NCBI GenBank assembly: GCA_029204225.1
Contig: CM055109.1
Span: 38,042,991-38,106,990 of the forward strand
Length of the DNA stretch: 64,000 nucleotides
Source of the DNA: Diphasiastrum complanatum
Lineage: Eukaryota > Streptophyta > Lycopodiopsida > Lycopodiales > Lycopodiaceae
Direction: 5' to 3'
A program made the translations under genes and the position numbers. The notes below the pieces were generated by a model. The model searched no databases, was not told where the DNA came from, and saw only the letters and a list, made by a program, of their open reading frames with translations. This document shows, piece after piece, positions 34,398 through 45,421 of the stretch (positions are counted from its first letter, which is position 1; the number at the start of each line of letters is the position of its first letter).

Positions 34398-35090
34398 CTG
34401 CAACAAAAAAATGCGAGACAATCACACTCTCCAATATATTTGTAGTATCCCCATTGTCACCATCATAAAAAATTTGGAGTCCTGATACATGACCCTGATA
34501 GTTCTCATTGAGAATGTCCCAAACTTAGAATCACAACTCGTGAATAGGACAGAGCAGAAACCATAGATAGAGTTCAAAATTGAAAACAAGAATAGATAGT
34601 GACAGATAGTAAGCGATCTCCCTAGTTCGTGAAAGGAACTTTTGGCTATTACTAGTGGCCAAAATTGTATTTTTGTATTTCCAGTACTTGTATTTGCGGC
34701 TAATTAATTACAATTTCAATGAAAAAACCTAGTGGCTGAAATTACAATTAATGAGCCGCAAATACAATTATTGGAAATATTATAGGGGTCTTGTCTCCAC
34801 AAATGCTCTACATTTATGTAGAAGTGGCAGTATGTAGATTAATTTTTTTAACATTACAATGCTTGCTGCACCGACTAAAGAGCTGACATGCACATATTGC
34901 ATTAAATCCATTTTTGGATGTGGAGATAGATAGAGAGATAGGGTAACATCCAATTGAAAATGAGTTGGCATTAGTATGTAGGATGGCTTTGGGAGTCCAA
35001 GCACCTTATGGCTTGGGCAAATCCATGCCATACAAGCCCATCAAATTCAAACTTTGCACAAGAACATAGCTTACTCACAAGTGCAGCTTT
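34398..35090 (-). other. probable long first intron of G2, with foldback
   Basis: About 0.7-0.9 kb of non-coding DNA between the Q2 donor and the G2 acceptor. It holds an imperfect inverted repeat at about 34689-34767. Nothing coding is seen. Confidence 0.45.
34689..34767. repeat. inverted repeat (foldback)
   Basis: Arms 34689-34718 and 34737-34767 are about 30 bp, reverse complementary apart from a few mismatches, centred on TTTGCGGCT / AGCCGCAAA, with about 18 bp between. Weaker pairing extends a further 15 bp outward. Confidence 0.8.
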
Positions 35091-35399
35091 TAAGCTTTAA
35101 TTATTCCAAACCTTGCTATTGGTATTGTAGACCAATCCTTATAAAATTCAAAGCATGAAACGTAAGCAGTTTTAGGAACATAACTTAAAAAACAATCACT
35201 TTTAGCAACTCTTGAAGTCCATCATGTGTGCATGAACTGTATTGTAGTGTTGAGTGAGACTACCATTCATGTTGGTGTAACTTCATAAAGCTTCATACCT
35301 GAATGTGAGGCGAAGCCATCTCCTGCGTGCTACCCATCTCCAACTGCTTAAGCGAAACACTCCTTACGTACTAATGATTTCAAACAAAAAATAACGGTT
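35091..35399 (-). repeat. block Q2, likely 5' part of G2
   Basis: Reverse complement of Q1 (3042-3348). A 13-codon open stretch MGSTQEM... at 35337-35299 with a GTATGA donor is kept; only one codon differs from Q1 (T to A). Confidence 0.65.
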
Positions 35400-35404
35400 T
35401 AGAG

Positions 35405-36090
35405 TTCTGCAAGGCTAGCGGAATGCATCAACAATATACAACCAGCTATTCGCCTCAGTCCAATGGTGATCGAAAGTGCCAAGAGCATGTTGGCCCATGC
35501 CTCTCTTCCAAAGAAATTCTGGATAGAAGCTGTTACTACAACTGCCTATTTGTAGAATCAATCCATCACCAAAGTCCTGAATGGCAAGACACCTTATGAG
35601 GTGTGGACAGGATCGAAACCATCACTCAAAAATATTCAAGTGTTTGGATGCATCGCTTTCGCTTGGATCCCTAAAGATCTAAGAAGAAAGCTGGATGACA
35701 AGAGTAGGAAACGATTTTCATCAGCTATTCCCCAGACCACAAGACATACAAGCTTTACAATTTGGATACCGAGAAGGCATTCACTAGTAGTAATGTCATT
35801 TTTGTGGAAGACCAGTTCATCGACCACAAGGGAAAAGCTGCTGATAAATCCGACCCAAGGATCGAGCTACCAAATTTTGATCTAGGGATTCAACTACAAA
35901 ATAGCAGCTCTGACCGAGACAATGAGTCAGAACCTCAACGAGTTAACCCACATCAGAGGACCGAGGTTCAACCCGGAAGGTCGAACAGGTCCAAACAACC
36001 TCCATCCAAATTTATGGATGATCCGGCCTGCTACTTTGTGCAGGAACCAACCACCGTTTCTGAGGCTATGTCTACTCTTGATGATGACCA
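35405..36090 (+). pseudogene. copia F3 integrase end and linker
   Basis: Begins inside the integrase core (YSPQSNG; the ERKNRT with the catalytic Glu is deleted), then ESAKSMLAHASLPKKFWIEA, NGKTPYEVWTGSKPSLKNIQVFGC and KDLRRKLDDKS. A frame shift near 35740 leads to the linker (EKAFTSSNVIFVEDQF...QPGRSNRSKQPPSKFMDD) closing at a TGA at 36092. Confidence 0.88.
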
Positions 36091-37620
36091 GTGAAAGCAG
36101 TGATGGACACCGAACTCAATTCTCTGATGGAGAATCACAATCGCTGAGCTGCCAAAGGATTGAAACCCAATTTTATGCAAATGGATATTCAAGACGAAGT
36201 ACGACGCTGAAGGAAGGCTAAATTGTTACAAGGCCAAGCTAGTCGCCAAAGGCTTTTTCCAGATTCCAGATCTGGATTATTCAGAAACCTTCAGTCCAGC
36301 TGTCAAACATACTTCGATCCGTCTACTCCTCTCCTTTGCAGCCGTAGCAGATCTTGAAGTCCACCAAATGGATGTCCAGACTGCTTTCCTCAATGGAACA
36401 ATCTAAGAGGAAATTTATATGACGCAGCCAGAGGGATACGAACTCAACAACAAGCAAAAACACCTTGTATTCAAAATCCACATGGTGCTCTATGGCCTGA
36501 AACAGTCAGCCAGAGCTTGGTTCCAGAAAATCAACGCATTTATGATAGAGAATGGTTTTATTTCAAACTCGGCAGACTCAAATGGCTACTTCAAGTCTAT
36601 ATCAGATTACTTCATCATCATCACTCTCTATGTAGATGATACACTCTTATTCAGTAACAATCTGAATCTGATGAAGGATACAAAATGCATGTTGGCCCAG
36701 GAATACAAGATGCCTAACATGGGTCCAGCCACTATTGTCTCGGAATCCAAATCCAATGAGATTGACCCAACAGATTGATTTTTATCAATTAGCAACGATA
36801 TCTCAACAACGTGTTGGAAAAGTATGGTATGGCCAACTGCAAACTAAGTCACTTTCCACTCGACCCTGGACTAAAATTATCAAAGGAACAGTCTCCTCAA
36901 ACTGAGGTAGAAAAGAAGAAAATGAAGCGCTACCCATTTCAATCCATCATCAGCTCACTGACGTACACAATGATTTGCATGCAACCAGACCTTGCATATT
37001 CGATCAGTACACTTAGCCAGTTCCTATCAAATCCAGACTTAGCTCACTGGAAAGCGCTAACAAAGGTCATGAAGTACATCCAAACAACGAGAACTCTCAT
37101 CATCTGCCACAGAGGTAGCCAAACTGCCAACATACTTGAAGCCTACACAAATGTGGATTGGGCAGGAGATGTCAATACTAGAAAATCAACTTCTGGATTT
37201 GTATTTTTATACAACCAAGGCCCAATCTCATAGAACAGCTGGAAGCAGACCTCACTTGCATTATCATCAACGGAATCCGAATACATAGCTGCCACAAATG
37301 CAACCAAAGAGACGATCTGGCTAAGACAACTGCTTGCAGACATCAACCTTGCACAAACACTTCATACAACAATCTACTGTGACAATCAAAGCACAATAGT
37401 GTTATGTCTCAATCCGAGGTTTCACTCTCGAAGCAAACATATTGAAATCAGGTATCATTACCTTAGAGAGAAAGTGCATAGCAAGGAAGTAGCATTGGTT
37501 TTCTACAGAACAAACTACATGGCAACATATTACTTCACAAAAGCTCTATCAAAGGAGCAACATCTCATATTTAATGATATGTTAAATTCGAAGATCAAGG
37601 TTTTTCAGGATCCACATTAA
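36091..37620 (+). pseudogene. copia F3 reverse transcriptase-RNase H
   Basis: RT blocks in two or three frames: FAAVADLEVHQMDVQTAFLNG (36330-36400), PEGYELNNK (36430), YGLKQSARAWFQKI, YVDD in ITLYVDDTLLF (36630), then a stop at 36776, LEKYGMANCKLSHFPLDPG, YPFQSIISSLTYTMICMQPDLAYS, TNVDWAGDVNTRKSTSGFVF, SSTESEYIAATNATKETIWLRQ, YCDNQSTIVLCLNPRFHSRSKHIEI and a stop at 37618. RNase H residues are present; stops at about 36410, 36776 and 37231 kill the frame. Confidence 0.9.
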
Positions 37621-37627
37621 GGGGGAG
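37618..37627 (+). promoter_or_regulatory. polypurine tract of F3
   Basis: TAAGGGGGAG directly before the TGTTAG start of the 3' LTR. Confidence 0.8.
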
Positions 37628-37762
37628 TGTTAGATTTCTTATGCTCAGCCTTAAGAAATCATTCAAATAATGAGCATCCTGAAAACCAAAGGCCGACTAC
37701 ATGTTTAGGACCTTCGCATTTTTTACCTTTGAGAATTTTGTGCCTTAATCATTTTTTTAGGC
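37628..37762 (+). mobile_element. truncated 3' LTR of F3
   Basis: First 135 bp of the family F LTR, identical in order to F1 (TGTTAGATTTCTTA... to TTTTTTTAGGCA), then unrelated gypsy-like DNA. Confidence 0.85.
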
Positions 37763-38225
37763 AGCTCACCGACCAAAAATACTCTCCCTACATTGGCGAG
37801 TCAATGCACGAGCTAGTGGCAAGTCAAAATCTGACTCGTCGAGATCATAGAGCAGGCCCGAAAGTTTGCTCTACTCATTGAAAAGCAAAAGTCAAAAAGA
37901 TGAAAAAAAAAAAAAAGTGGAACAAAGTCTGAAAAACCTATCAAAAATGAGAGAAAATGACAAAAAAAAAATACAAACTAAAATCCACTCCTAAGACTGT
38001 TTAGCGCCGTCTCCCCGGCAACGACACCAAACAAAAATATTGGACCCTTTCTGTGCCTCTCTAATCGGTGTGATCAAGAGACCAAGGAAGGGGCTCTCCA
38101 ACCGAGTGTATCAATGTAGGACGGGCTTCGATCCAATGGAGAGAGGGCTAAGCGACGAAATAGGAGTGGGGATCTAGGCTTGCTAAGGTTGTCAGTCTTA
38201 GCTTCGGATATGATCATAGAATTGT
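37763..38225 (-). mobile_element. gypsy remnant with Asp-tRNA primer site
   Basis: Holds a minus-strand primer site at 38012-38029 flanked by A-rich leader on the left and LTR-like DNA on the right. The left part has GACTCG words (37790-37845). No coding sequence. Confidence 0.5.
38012..38029 (-). promoter_or_regulatory. primer-binding site of gypsy remnant (tRNA-Asp type)
   Basis: TGGTGTCGTTGCCGGGGA on the minus strand, one change (GC to GT, CG context) from the Asp-tRNA complement. Confidence 0.7.
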
Positions 38226-38693
38226 CATAAAAGATGGGGATGATTGGCAGTGGAAGCTCGAAGCTTTGAGTGTAGGCGTGTAGGAACGGAAACGCAACAA
38301 TTAGCAGTAGAAATATTCAAGAAGAATATAGTACAATAGCTTCAGCTTGTCGAGTGTGATAACGCTGGCTACAGAAGAACTCTGATTGTGTTAAGACAAT
38401 ACTTTGATTAACTCATACATAGCCTAATTCAGCTAGTATATATTTACAAGTGTCTTCAAAAATATCTTACGATCATTGAATGCTATTTATGCCAGTCTTT
38501 GTATATGTACAAAGTGGGTAACCGCCCTTGAGATATTTGGTTGTCCAGTTGTTTTTAGGGTTGATGATAAGTTGGCGATGTCAGTCCGACCGCCACTATT
38601 GGAAAAACCCGAAGGTGCCCTTAGCTTGAAAGTATGTAAATCTCGAAGGTGCCTCTAGAGTGAAGACAGGGAAAAATGCAAAAAAGACGAAGG
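38226..38693 (-). mobile_element. LTR fragment F4
   Basis: Matches the 3' 60 percent of the family F LTR on the minus strand (from the TTTTATGACA end to the CCTTCGTC word); it lacks the internal part from about 3690 to 3830-equivalents near 38335, and its start is missing. Confidence 0.8.
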
Positions 38694-39470
38694 TTTCATA
38701 TAAGTAAACGATATCATTTGCTGATTGATAACCACACGGATTCACATTTAACAGTATTCTACGACGGCTCTCACATGTCAATACTAGATTCTCTGGAAGT
38801 TTTGTTGAAAACAGTAGATGGCGCTCGTATTTTGCTATGTAAGATCAAGTACAACCATGCTAATAATGTGACCGTAGGGCGCCTTGCCAACGAATTGCTT
38901 TTTCTCTACTTGCTTCAACTGTACAGGTGCTGGTTTTGAATGTTAGACATCGGATCCTTTGATATTCATGGCTACGACCAAAGCGATCTTCACAGCGGTT
39001 CCTAAGGGTGAATTTTGGAACAAGTTAGAATTTGTGCACCATGAAAAAAAAAACCCTGCAAATAAACCAGTAGAGATTGGTTTCATGTACTACTAATTTG
39101 TTCTGCACACATATATTTAACATTTCTCATGCGTAGCTCATGCAGTTACCTGTAACATATTTTTGACATGAAAAATTGTTGTATTCTTTGTTGTTCCATA
39201 GGTTACAGGTCGCCTTCATTTGAAAGCAATCAACAACATTGGAACGAGTGCCTTGTTTATCTGGTACTGTAATTGGACCTAAGGGCATCACCAACTTGAA
39301 AATCAAAGATGCATGGATTGACAAAATATTGGCGCTTGGAGAGGCATTCCCAATTTCAGGACCTAAAAATTCCCAATATATTCAAACAACCTTGGCAAAG
39401 TTGAATATTCGTGGACGATTTCAAGTTGATGAGCACGGTTACGTTGTTTCATACAAACACATATAAAAAT
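38694..39470 (+). pseudogene. unidentified exon-like stretch
   Basis: Open, protein-like pieces that I do not recognise: SHLTVFYDGSHMSILDSLEVLLKT (38745-38810), IKYNHANNVTVGRLANE (38850-38897), and a last 60-codon piece GPKGITNLKIKDAWIDKIL...SYKHI ending TAA at 39466. A sequence with GTAC... donor-like and a TTGTTCCATAG acceptor-like site (39200) lies between the last two. Base composition looks coding, and it resembles neither copia nor gypsy proteins. It could be a captured host gene fragment or part of an unclassified DNA transposon. Confidence 0.3.
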
Positions 39471-40150
39471 AAATTTCAATTTTGTATGTCCACAAATTGG
39501 TGCACTGGAATATATTGTGTGGATGAAGTATCAGTAGTAGTTAAAATACCAATACTATCACAACCCAAGCTTTTAGTATTGAACTTCAAATACCTATGTC
39601 ATGTAGATAACGTATTGACATAAATGGGTCATATAAATAAGGTGCTTCTATTGGTTGTTGATACAAATCCATTCTGATTACATATCATGTTTCAAATATT
39701 TACGTTTAGCAATTTGGAAACACATACCCGTTCTAGAAAAGGTATCGAGTTCTTCCAGTTTTTTTAACCAGAAATATCGATAGATACATGTTGGGCCTTC
39801 TAGGAAAATGTAAACTATATATATCGTACTAATAAAACTTTGTCACGCAAAATATATTTTCCATATGAGGTGGTTTGTAATATTTGTTTTTTAGTGAACA
39901 ATTATTTAGCGCACATTTTGTTTATGCTAGAAAACAATATGTTTATTTCAATCTTATACATGGTATGTTTTATTTATTAGACATCATTTATGCGAGAAAC
40001 AATATGTTTAGTTCTCACAAATTTTGTTGCAGTTTCTTATGAACACATGCGAGAAAGCCAAAATTTGCTATCCAATTCAAAAACAATTTACTTGAAGACA
40101 ACTGAATACTTGCTAGATCTGATCGCATTTCAGACAAACAATTTCATGGT
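39471..40150. other. non-coding flank left of A3
   Basis: AT-rich; no gene, repeat or element recognised. It was contiguous with 52549 onward before A3 inserted. Confidence 0.6.
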
Positions 40151-40155
40151 CACAC
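40151..40155. repeat. left target-site duplication of A3 (CACAC)
   Basis: Same five bases follow the 3' LTR at 52544-52548. Confidence 0.9.
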
Positions 40156-40431
40156 AGTTAGAATTAAAGTTAGAATCACTGTGTTACTGTACTGTGGGTC
40201 CTATCAGTGGATAAGGATCAGTTGGCCTCTCCACGAGGCAAGTCGACGGGACACGCGTCCCGCCAACGGCAACCTGGGTCATGCATGGGTTGCCTGAGTG
40301 AACAACTATATGTACAGTGTAATTTCATTTTGAGAAATACAATTGCTTTGTGAGCTTGCTGAGGAGAGTGATTTTCTGTCTGTGTTACTGTGTAGCATGA
40401 TCTGTGTTCCTGTGCAAAGCAAATTCTAAGT
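40156..40431 (+). mobile_element. 5' LTR of A3
   Basis: 276 bp, AGTTAGAATT...AATTCTAAGT. GC-rich hairpin segment at 40221-40294: GCCTC/GAGGC, CGGGAC/GTCCCG and GGCAACC/GGTTGCC. Confidence 0.95.
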
Positions 40432-40443
40432 TGGTATCAGAGC
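40432..40443 (+). promoter_or_regulatory. primer-binding site of A3 (tRNA-iMet)
   Basis: TGGTATCAGAGC with no spacer after the LTR end, which fixes the LTR boundary at ...AAGT. Confidence 0.95.
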
Positions 40444-41743
40444 CGTACAGGGAGTGTACACAGTACAGTGTCGCCGTTGAAGAGAGCTTTGGGAGAATTG
40501 TCTTCTGAGAGTTCGGGGTTTTACGGCGGGTTGAAGATAGAAAGAGAAGCACTAGTGCATGGTTTCTAATTTATAGAGGCTTGCTAAGCTCAGCAGAGGG
40601 ATTATTAGCATGTGCATAGCATCAGACATGGAAAAATTTGGTGAAAAATTGACAATTTCGAAGCCAGCTGAAAATTGAAACTGGACTTGGGGTTACAGTT
40701 TTTATACATAATTGGTGATTTCTTGGCTGTTTGTGCACCGTTTTGGATGCCGTAAGGACAGGATGGAAGCTAATCACACTGTCAATCAGCCATGGAGATA
40801 TTCTGAGGTTTCTGTCAGAGATTTGTCTCCAGACAGTTAACCTAGCAGATTTGCCGTAAAAAGGTGAAAAAGCCACTTTGTCAAGTTGAGCTAAAATCAC
40901 CGTTTCTCCACGGAGTTTCCTGACTGAACACTCTACAGTCATGGATTCAGTAGGGTGACCCTGCTCCAGGCCTCGAATCATGTTCAAAACGATCCACAGA
41001 AGAGCTTGATCTGATAGTTTTCAGAGAAGGGAGGCGCGGTCGCAGGCAGAGAAGTCGTGGGCAGTTCGCGCGCCCAACGCAATGAAGAACTCAGTGTACC
41101 GAAGATCATAGCATCTGCAGGAGTTTGGTTCGATGCCCAGATGTACTTTGAACCTTTAGATGAGGTGTCAAATGAATCAACGGTCCAGAATCTGTGATGG
41201 GAGAGAAATTTGAACCACAAGATTTGGTTCAGCCATTGGATGAGCTTTGAACAGGGCCCTGAAGAATTGAAGTGCATTATGGCCTTCAACTTCATTAAAA
41301 ATTTTCATACTGAAAGTTGAGTTGGGTCCCTTCACAAGTGAAGAGTGAAGTTTCTTCAAAGTGAAGAAACAGTTCAAAAGCTAGAAAAGTCCCTATGTTT
41401 GGGTCCTTTGCCCGTTTTGACCCAAACGAAAGCCTATAACCTCCAAACGAAGGGCACCCGGACTATACCTGCAAGTACGGTACAACAAAACAGAGTGGTT
41501 GCAGCGGAGAAAGTGTTCGGAGTACGCCAGAAGTAGTTTCACCATTCCACTGGGCACGTTGTTGGGAGTTGACGACTGAGTGCATTTCGGAAGGCGACGC
41601 CGATTTGGCTTTCAAATTGGTGGAAAAGCGGCGAGTGGCCTGGTAAGAAAAAAAGTGCAGGTCATTATTTTCAACTTCTGACATCACTGTTGGCCTCGAC
41701 ATACTGTTCTTAGCCAAAGGCAGAAGTTTCAAGCAGTTTTGCA
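40444..41743 (+). other. A3 leader
   Basis: 1.3 kb; matches the A1 leader only for the first about 115 bp (to about 40560). The remainder is unrelated in appearance and twice as long. No open frame of note. Confidence 0.7.
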
Positions 41744-42577
41744 ATGGCAAACATGGGAGAGTCCATTTTGAGTGAAAGTAGCAAATTGGACGGGATTTCC
41801 AACTATGCAGTGTGGAAATTCAAAATGAAAAACATACTGATGGAGAAAGATGTGTGGGAAGTTGTCACAGGTGATGAGAGAAGGCCGCCAAATGAAGCAG
41901 ACATCAAAGTGTTCGACAAAAAGATGAGGAAAGCTTTGACCTTCATTAACTTGTCAGTGAAGGATCACATCATTACCCACATTTGTGATGCTATTACATT
42001 TAGACAGGCATGGGATGTGCTGAAGGAGCAGTTCGAGACGTCAAATCCATCAAGAATCATGTTTCTGAAGTCAAAGTTGAATAGTGCCCGCATGGAGCAA
42101 GGAGAGCACATTCAGACGTACATGACCAGAATCAAGACAATGAGAGATGAATTGCATTCTATTGGAGAGCGCATACGTGATGTGGAGCTGGTGCATAATG
42201 CATTATGTGGCATTGCAGAACCCTATCAGATGTTTGTGAGCGGAATAGCATCAAGAGAAAAATTGCCAACCTTTGACGAGCTCACAAGAATCTTGATGCA
42301 GGAAGAGCAACGATGAGAAATGGTGAAAGCTAGACGTCAAAATACTGATGATCAGGCACTTGCGACACACCAAAAACAAGGCAAGGGCAAGGGCAAGAAG
42401 AAGACTAAGTAGCAATTTGCCAAGTCTCAAGAGGATGAGGGATCTTCCAGCAAAACTAAGAAGAAAGGCAAGTGCTTCCATTGTGGTAAACAGGGCCACT
42501 AGAAAAGTGAATGTCGCAAATTCCTGGCGGAAGAAGGCAAGGGGAAACCAAAACAAGCAGGTAACCTTGTCGAGGTA
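41744..42577 (+). pseudogene. A3 gag and knuckle
   Basis: ATG 41744: MANMGESILSESSKLDGI, NYAVWKFKMKNILMEKD, gag body to LMQEEQR and TGA at 42314 (CGA to TGA versus A1). Beyond it the gag frame continues with a second stop (42411) and the knuckle CFHCGKQGH-stop-KSEC where TGG became TAG. This copy shows the N terminus that A1 lost. Confidence 0.93.
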
Positions 42578-43594
42578 ACAAGAACTGGTTTAGTAGTTTG
42601 AAGGCGTTGGATAATGGAACATCTGTTTCACAAGCAAATGGTGAAGTGTGCATGATCAAGGGGATAGGCACAGTTTCAATCCAACTGCCTGATGGCAAAA
42701 GCAGGATGATCAAGGAGGTACTTTACGTACCAGGTTTGAAGAAAAATCTACTTTCTGTTGGAGTCATTACTGATCAAAAGTTGAAAGTAGAATTTGCCCA
42801 TGATTGTTGCTTTGTGAAGGATGCGAACCAAAAGTTCAAAGTTATTGCGAATGGAGTAAGAGAGCCCAATACAAAATTGTACAGGTTGAATGCTACAATC
42901 AAGGGGCAACATGGACTTGTATCATCCGTTCCTTTGCAAACTGAGTTGTGGCACAAGAGGCTTGGTCACTTGAACTTGGGAAGCCTCAGTTTGATGAGAA
43001 AATTGGAGATGGTAACAAGACTGCCTACCGTAGAAAATCACTTAAAATTGATGTGCGAATCTTGTATATATGGGAAGCAGCATCGAGAGAAGTTCAATAA
43101 AGGGGGTGTTGCAAGAGCAAAGAACATCCTGGATTTAATCCACACAGATTTATGCGGGCCTATGAGGACCATGTCCTTAGGAAAAGCCTTCTATTTCATG
43201 ACCTTTATTGATGATATGTCACGTAAGACGTGGATCTACTTCTTGAAGAAGAAATCAGATGCTTTTGAGAACTTCAAGAACTTCAAAAACTTGGTCGAAA
43301 ATCAGACAGGTGAGAAAATCAAAGTCCTAAGATCAGATAGTGGAGGTGAGTATAAGTCTAATGACTTCAATGATCTTTGTGATCAATGTGGGATTAAAAG
43401 ACAATTTACGCAAGCTCATACTCCTGCTCTCAATGGTGTATCTGGGCGCAAAAATCGTACAATTGTGGAAAGTGCCAGATCTATGCTAGTTGAGATGAAA
43501 TTACCAGTAGATTTTTGGTCAGAAGCATGTAGCACGACAGTCTATCTTCAAAATAGAAGTCCTACCATTGCCATACCAAAAATAACACCTGAGG
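42578..43594 (+). pseudogene. A3 pre-integrase and integrase, 5' part
   Basis: Resumes after the protease deletion at GNKNWF: ALDNGTSVSQANGEV, LYVPGLKKNLLSVGVI, LWHKRLGHLNLGS (HHCC His pair), CESCIYGKQH, LIHTDLCGPM, VLRSDSGGEY and NGVSGRKNRT, where the catalytic Glu of the D,D35E triad is Gly. It runs to ITPE where B is inserted. Confidence 0.93.
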
Positions 43595-43671
43595 TGTGAA
43601 AATTGTCAACATTTCCTAGCTAGTTTGAGGCCTAAATTGGCTAAAATTGTAAATAGTTTTGGTTCTGGAGT

Positions 43672-43685
43672 TTCACACGTGTGAA
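43672..43685. promoter_or_regulatory. 14-bp palindrome with CACGTG core in B 5' LTR
   Basis: TTCACACGTGTGAA; the CACGTG core is the plant G-box bound by bZIP and bHLH factors. Located about 130 bp upstream of the first TATA-like box. Confidence 0.55.
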
Positions 43686-43810
43686 CCAGGCCACAATGTT
43701 TTTATTTACTGTATTTTTTCAGTATGATGAAGTGTCAAACTTCATACCCTTCAAAATGAGACCATTTTGATGTATTTTGGTCATATAAGCCATTTTTAGC
43801 TATTTTTCCT

Positions 43811-43885
43811 ATATAGGGAATATCTAGGGTCAAGTACCTTCTAGAGAGAGGAGAGAGAGTCATCTTCCTCATCCATAAATAGTAG
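43811..43885 (+). promoter_or_regulatory. candidate TATA boxes of B
   Basis: CTATATAGGG at about 43811 and CATAAATAGT at about 43875 in the LTR; either could set transcription start. Confidence 0.45.
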
Positions 43886-44249
43886 GGAAGTCGTGGAGAA
43901 CAGGTTGGAGAAACCTTTTGTATGCTTCATTGAGATCAATAGATCATTGTCATTGTTTCTTCCTCCATTGAGAGCATTGTTGTGTGTATTGTCTTCAAGC
44001 TATTGTGTATGATCTTAGGTGCTTTCCAAAAGTGGTAGGCTGATGTATTATGGACTGTATAATGCTATTTTGGGCCGCACTTGATGTTTATGGAAGTTTC
44101 CATTTGTGATAAATGCTTTTTGATCAAGTTCTTTGCATTCTAGGTAGCATAGAATGTGTTGCCAATTCCTAGCTTATGTAGTTTGGAGTGCAAGCATTCA
44201 AGCCAATGATCTTGGAGTTTAGATCCACTTAGGATCTGTATTTTTCACA

Positions 44250-44261
44250 TGGTATCAGAGC
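44250..44261 (+). promoter_or_regulatory. primer-binding site of B (tRNA-iMet)
   Basis: TGGTATCAGAGC directly after the LTR. Confidence 0.95.
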
Positions 44262-45421
44262 TGGTTGGCTTCTATTTACAGTAAGTATTCCATTTTTGGT
44301 GATATTTGGATGTTTGATCAAGTTCTAGCATGATTTTGCATTGCTTTGTTGATCAAATCTTACTAACCTTTGTTTTGTGAGTTGAACTTGTGGATCAAAA
44401 GCATATTTCAGGTCTATTGAAGATCAGAGGCTGAAAAGAAACTATTTTGGATCAGATCATAACACCTAATCATTTGTGATTGTGAGGCTTGTGCATATTC
44501 AATACTAACAATGTTCTTTTCAATCCTATTGTTGACAATCTCCATTCTTGGATGAACACTCTCCTTAAGTGGATGAAACTTCTCCTTAAGTGGATGACAA
44601 ATGCTCTTTTGAGTGAGTTGTAATTCTCCTAAAGGCTGAGCAAAGCTCCCATTTGGATGAAAGATCCCCTTTTTTGGGTGAACATATTGTAAGCTCCATT
44701 GTGAAGAGCATATTGTAAAGATTGTCATCAATTTTGGCATAAATTTTGGTGTACTTTGTTGAGCATGTAAGTAACTCTCCTTATGTAATTTGATTGGAGC
44801 ATTTGCTGGAAGGTGTTAACCATTATGCAAGTGTGTTTTCAGGTTCTTAACAGGTTGAGGAACATTCTCATGTGAAGTGATCTTAGATCTACATCTAAAC
44901 ACCAAGATTTGACAAGATAGTGAAGCTAGTCTTGTGATTCACTAAGTGTGCTCATTCATTCACCTCTAAATCTTGTATTTATCACTTGCTGGAGTTTATA
45001 AACTTTTAGAAGTGTGGTTTACATGTGGTTTTACAGGTTGAATCAATATCTTAGTGTGTTGATCATATGTTGATCAAGTTTGTTCATTACTAGGTAATCT
45101 TGGCATCCTAGTTTTGGGTATTTTCTAAGAATGCAAGTAACTCTTCACACCATAACTTGATTTGGTCACTTGCTGGAAAGTTTGAGAGCTTAAGCAAGAG
45201 TGTGTTCAGGTTGGTTTGATTTTGTAATCCATTCTTAGTGTGTGCAAAGTGTTGCATGTGTTTCAATCTTCCTTTCTATGCTTGGAAACCATCTAGGTTC
45301 AAGATAGAAGTGTTTTAGGGTCCTAAATCTTCATAGATCTCTTTATCTATCATTTGTTGAGAGAAAAGTGAGTGCTAAGTGCTTTAGGACAGAACCTAAA
45401 AGTTGAAGAAACATTAGAATC
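44262..45421 (+). other. B leader with three degenerate repeats
   Basis: 1160 bp, no long open frame. Blocks near 44762, 44945 and 45125 share AAGTAACTCT, TTGCTGGA and TTCAGGTT words at about 180-bp spacing. Leader may hold packaging signals; not shown. Confidence 0.6.

Larger units (their letters stand above)
43595..44249 (+). mobile_element. 5' LTR of B
   Basis: TGTGAAAA...TTTTCACA, a perfect 8-bp terminal inverted repeat. TATA-like CTATATAG at about 43811 and ATAAATAG at about 43876; TTCACACGTGTGAA at 43672-43685. Confidence 0.97.

Noticed and set aside
39990-40214. 74-codon frame next to A3
   Set aside because: Crosses the A3 LTR boundary and so cannot be an ancestral gene.
44414-44740. 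108-codon minus-strand frame with repeated HP motifs
   Set aside because: In the untranslated leader of B; short internal word repeats produce the periodic protein.
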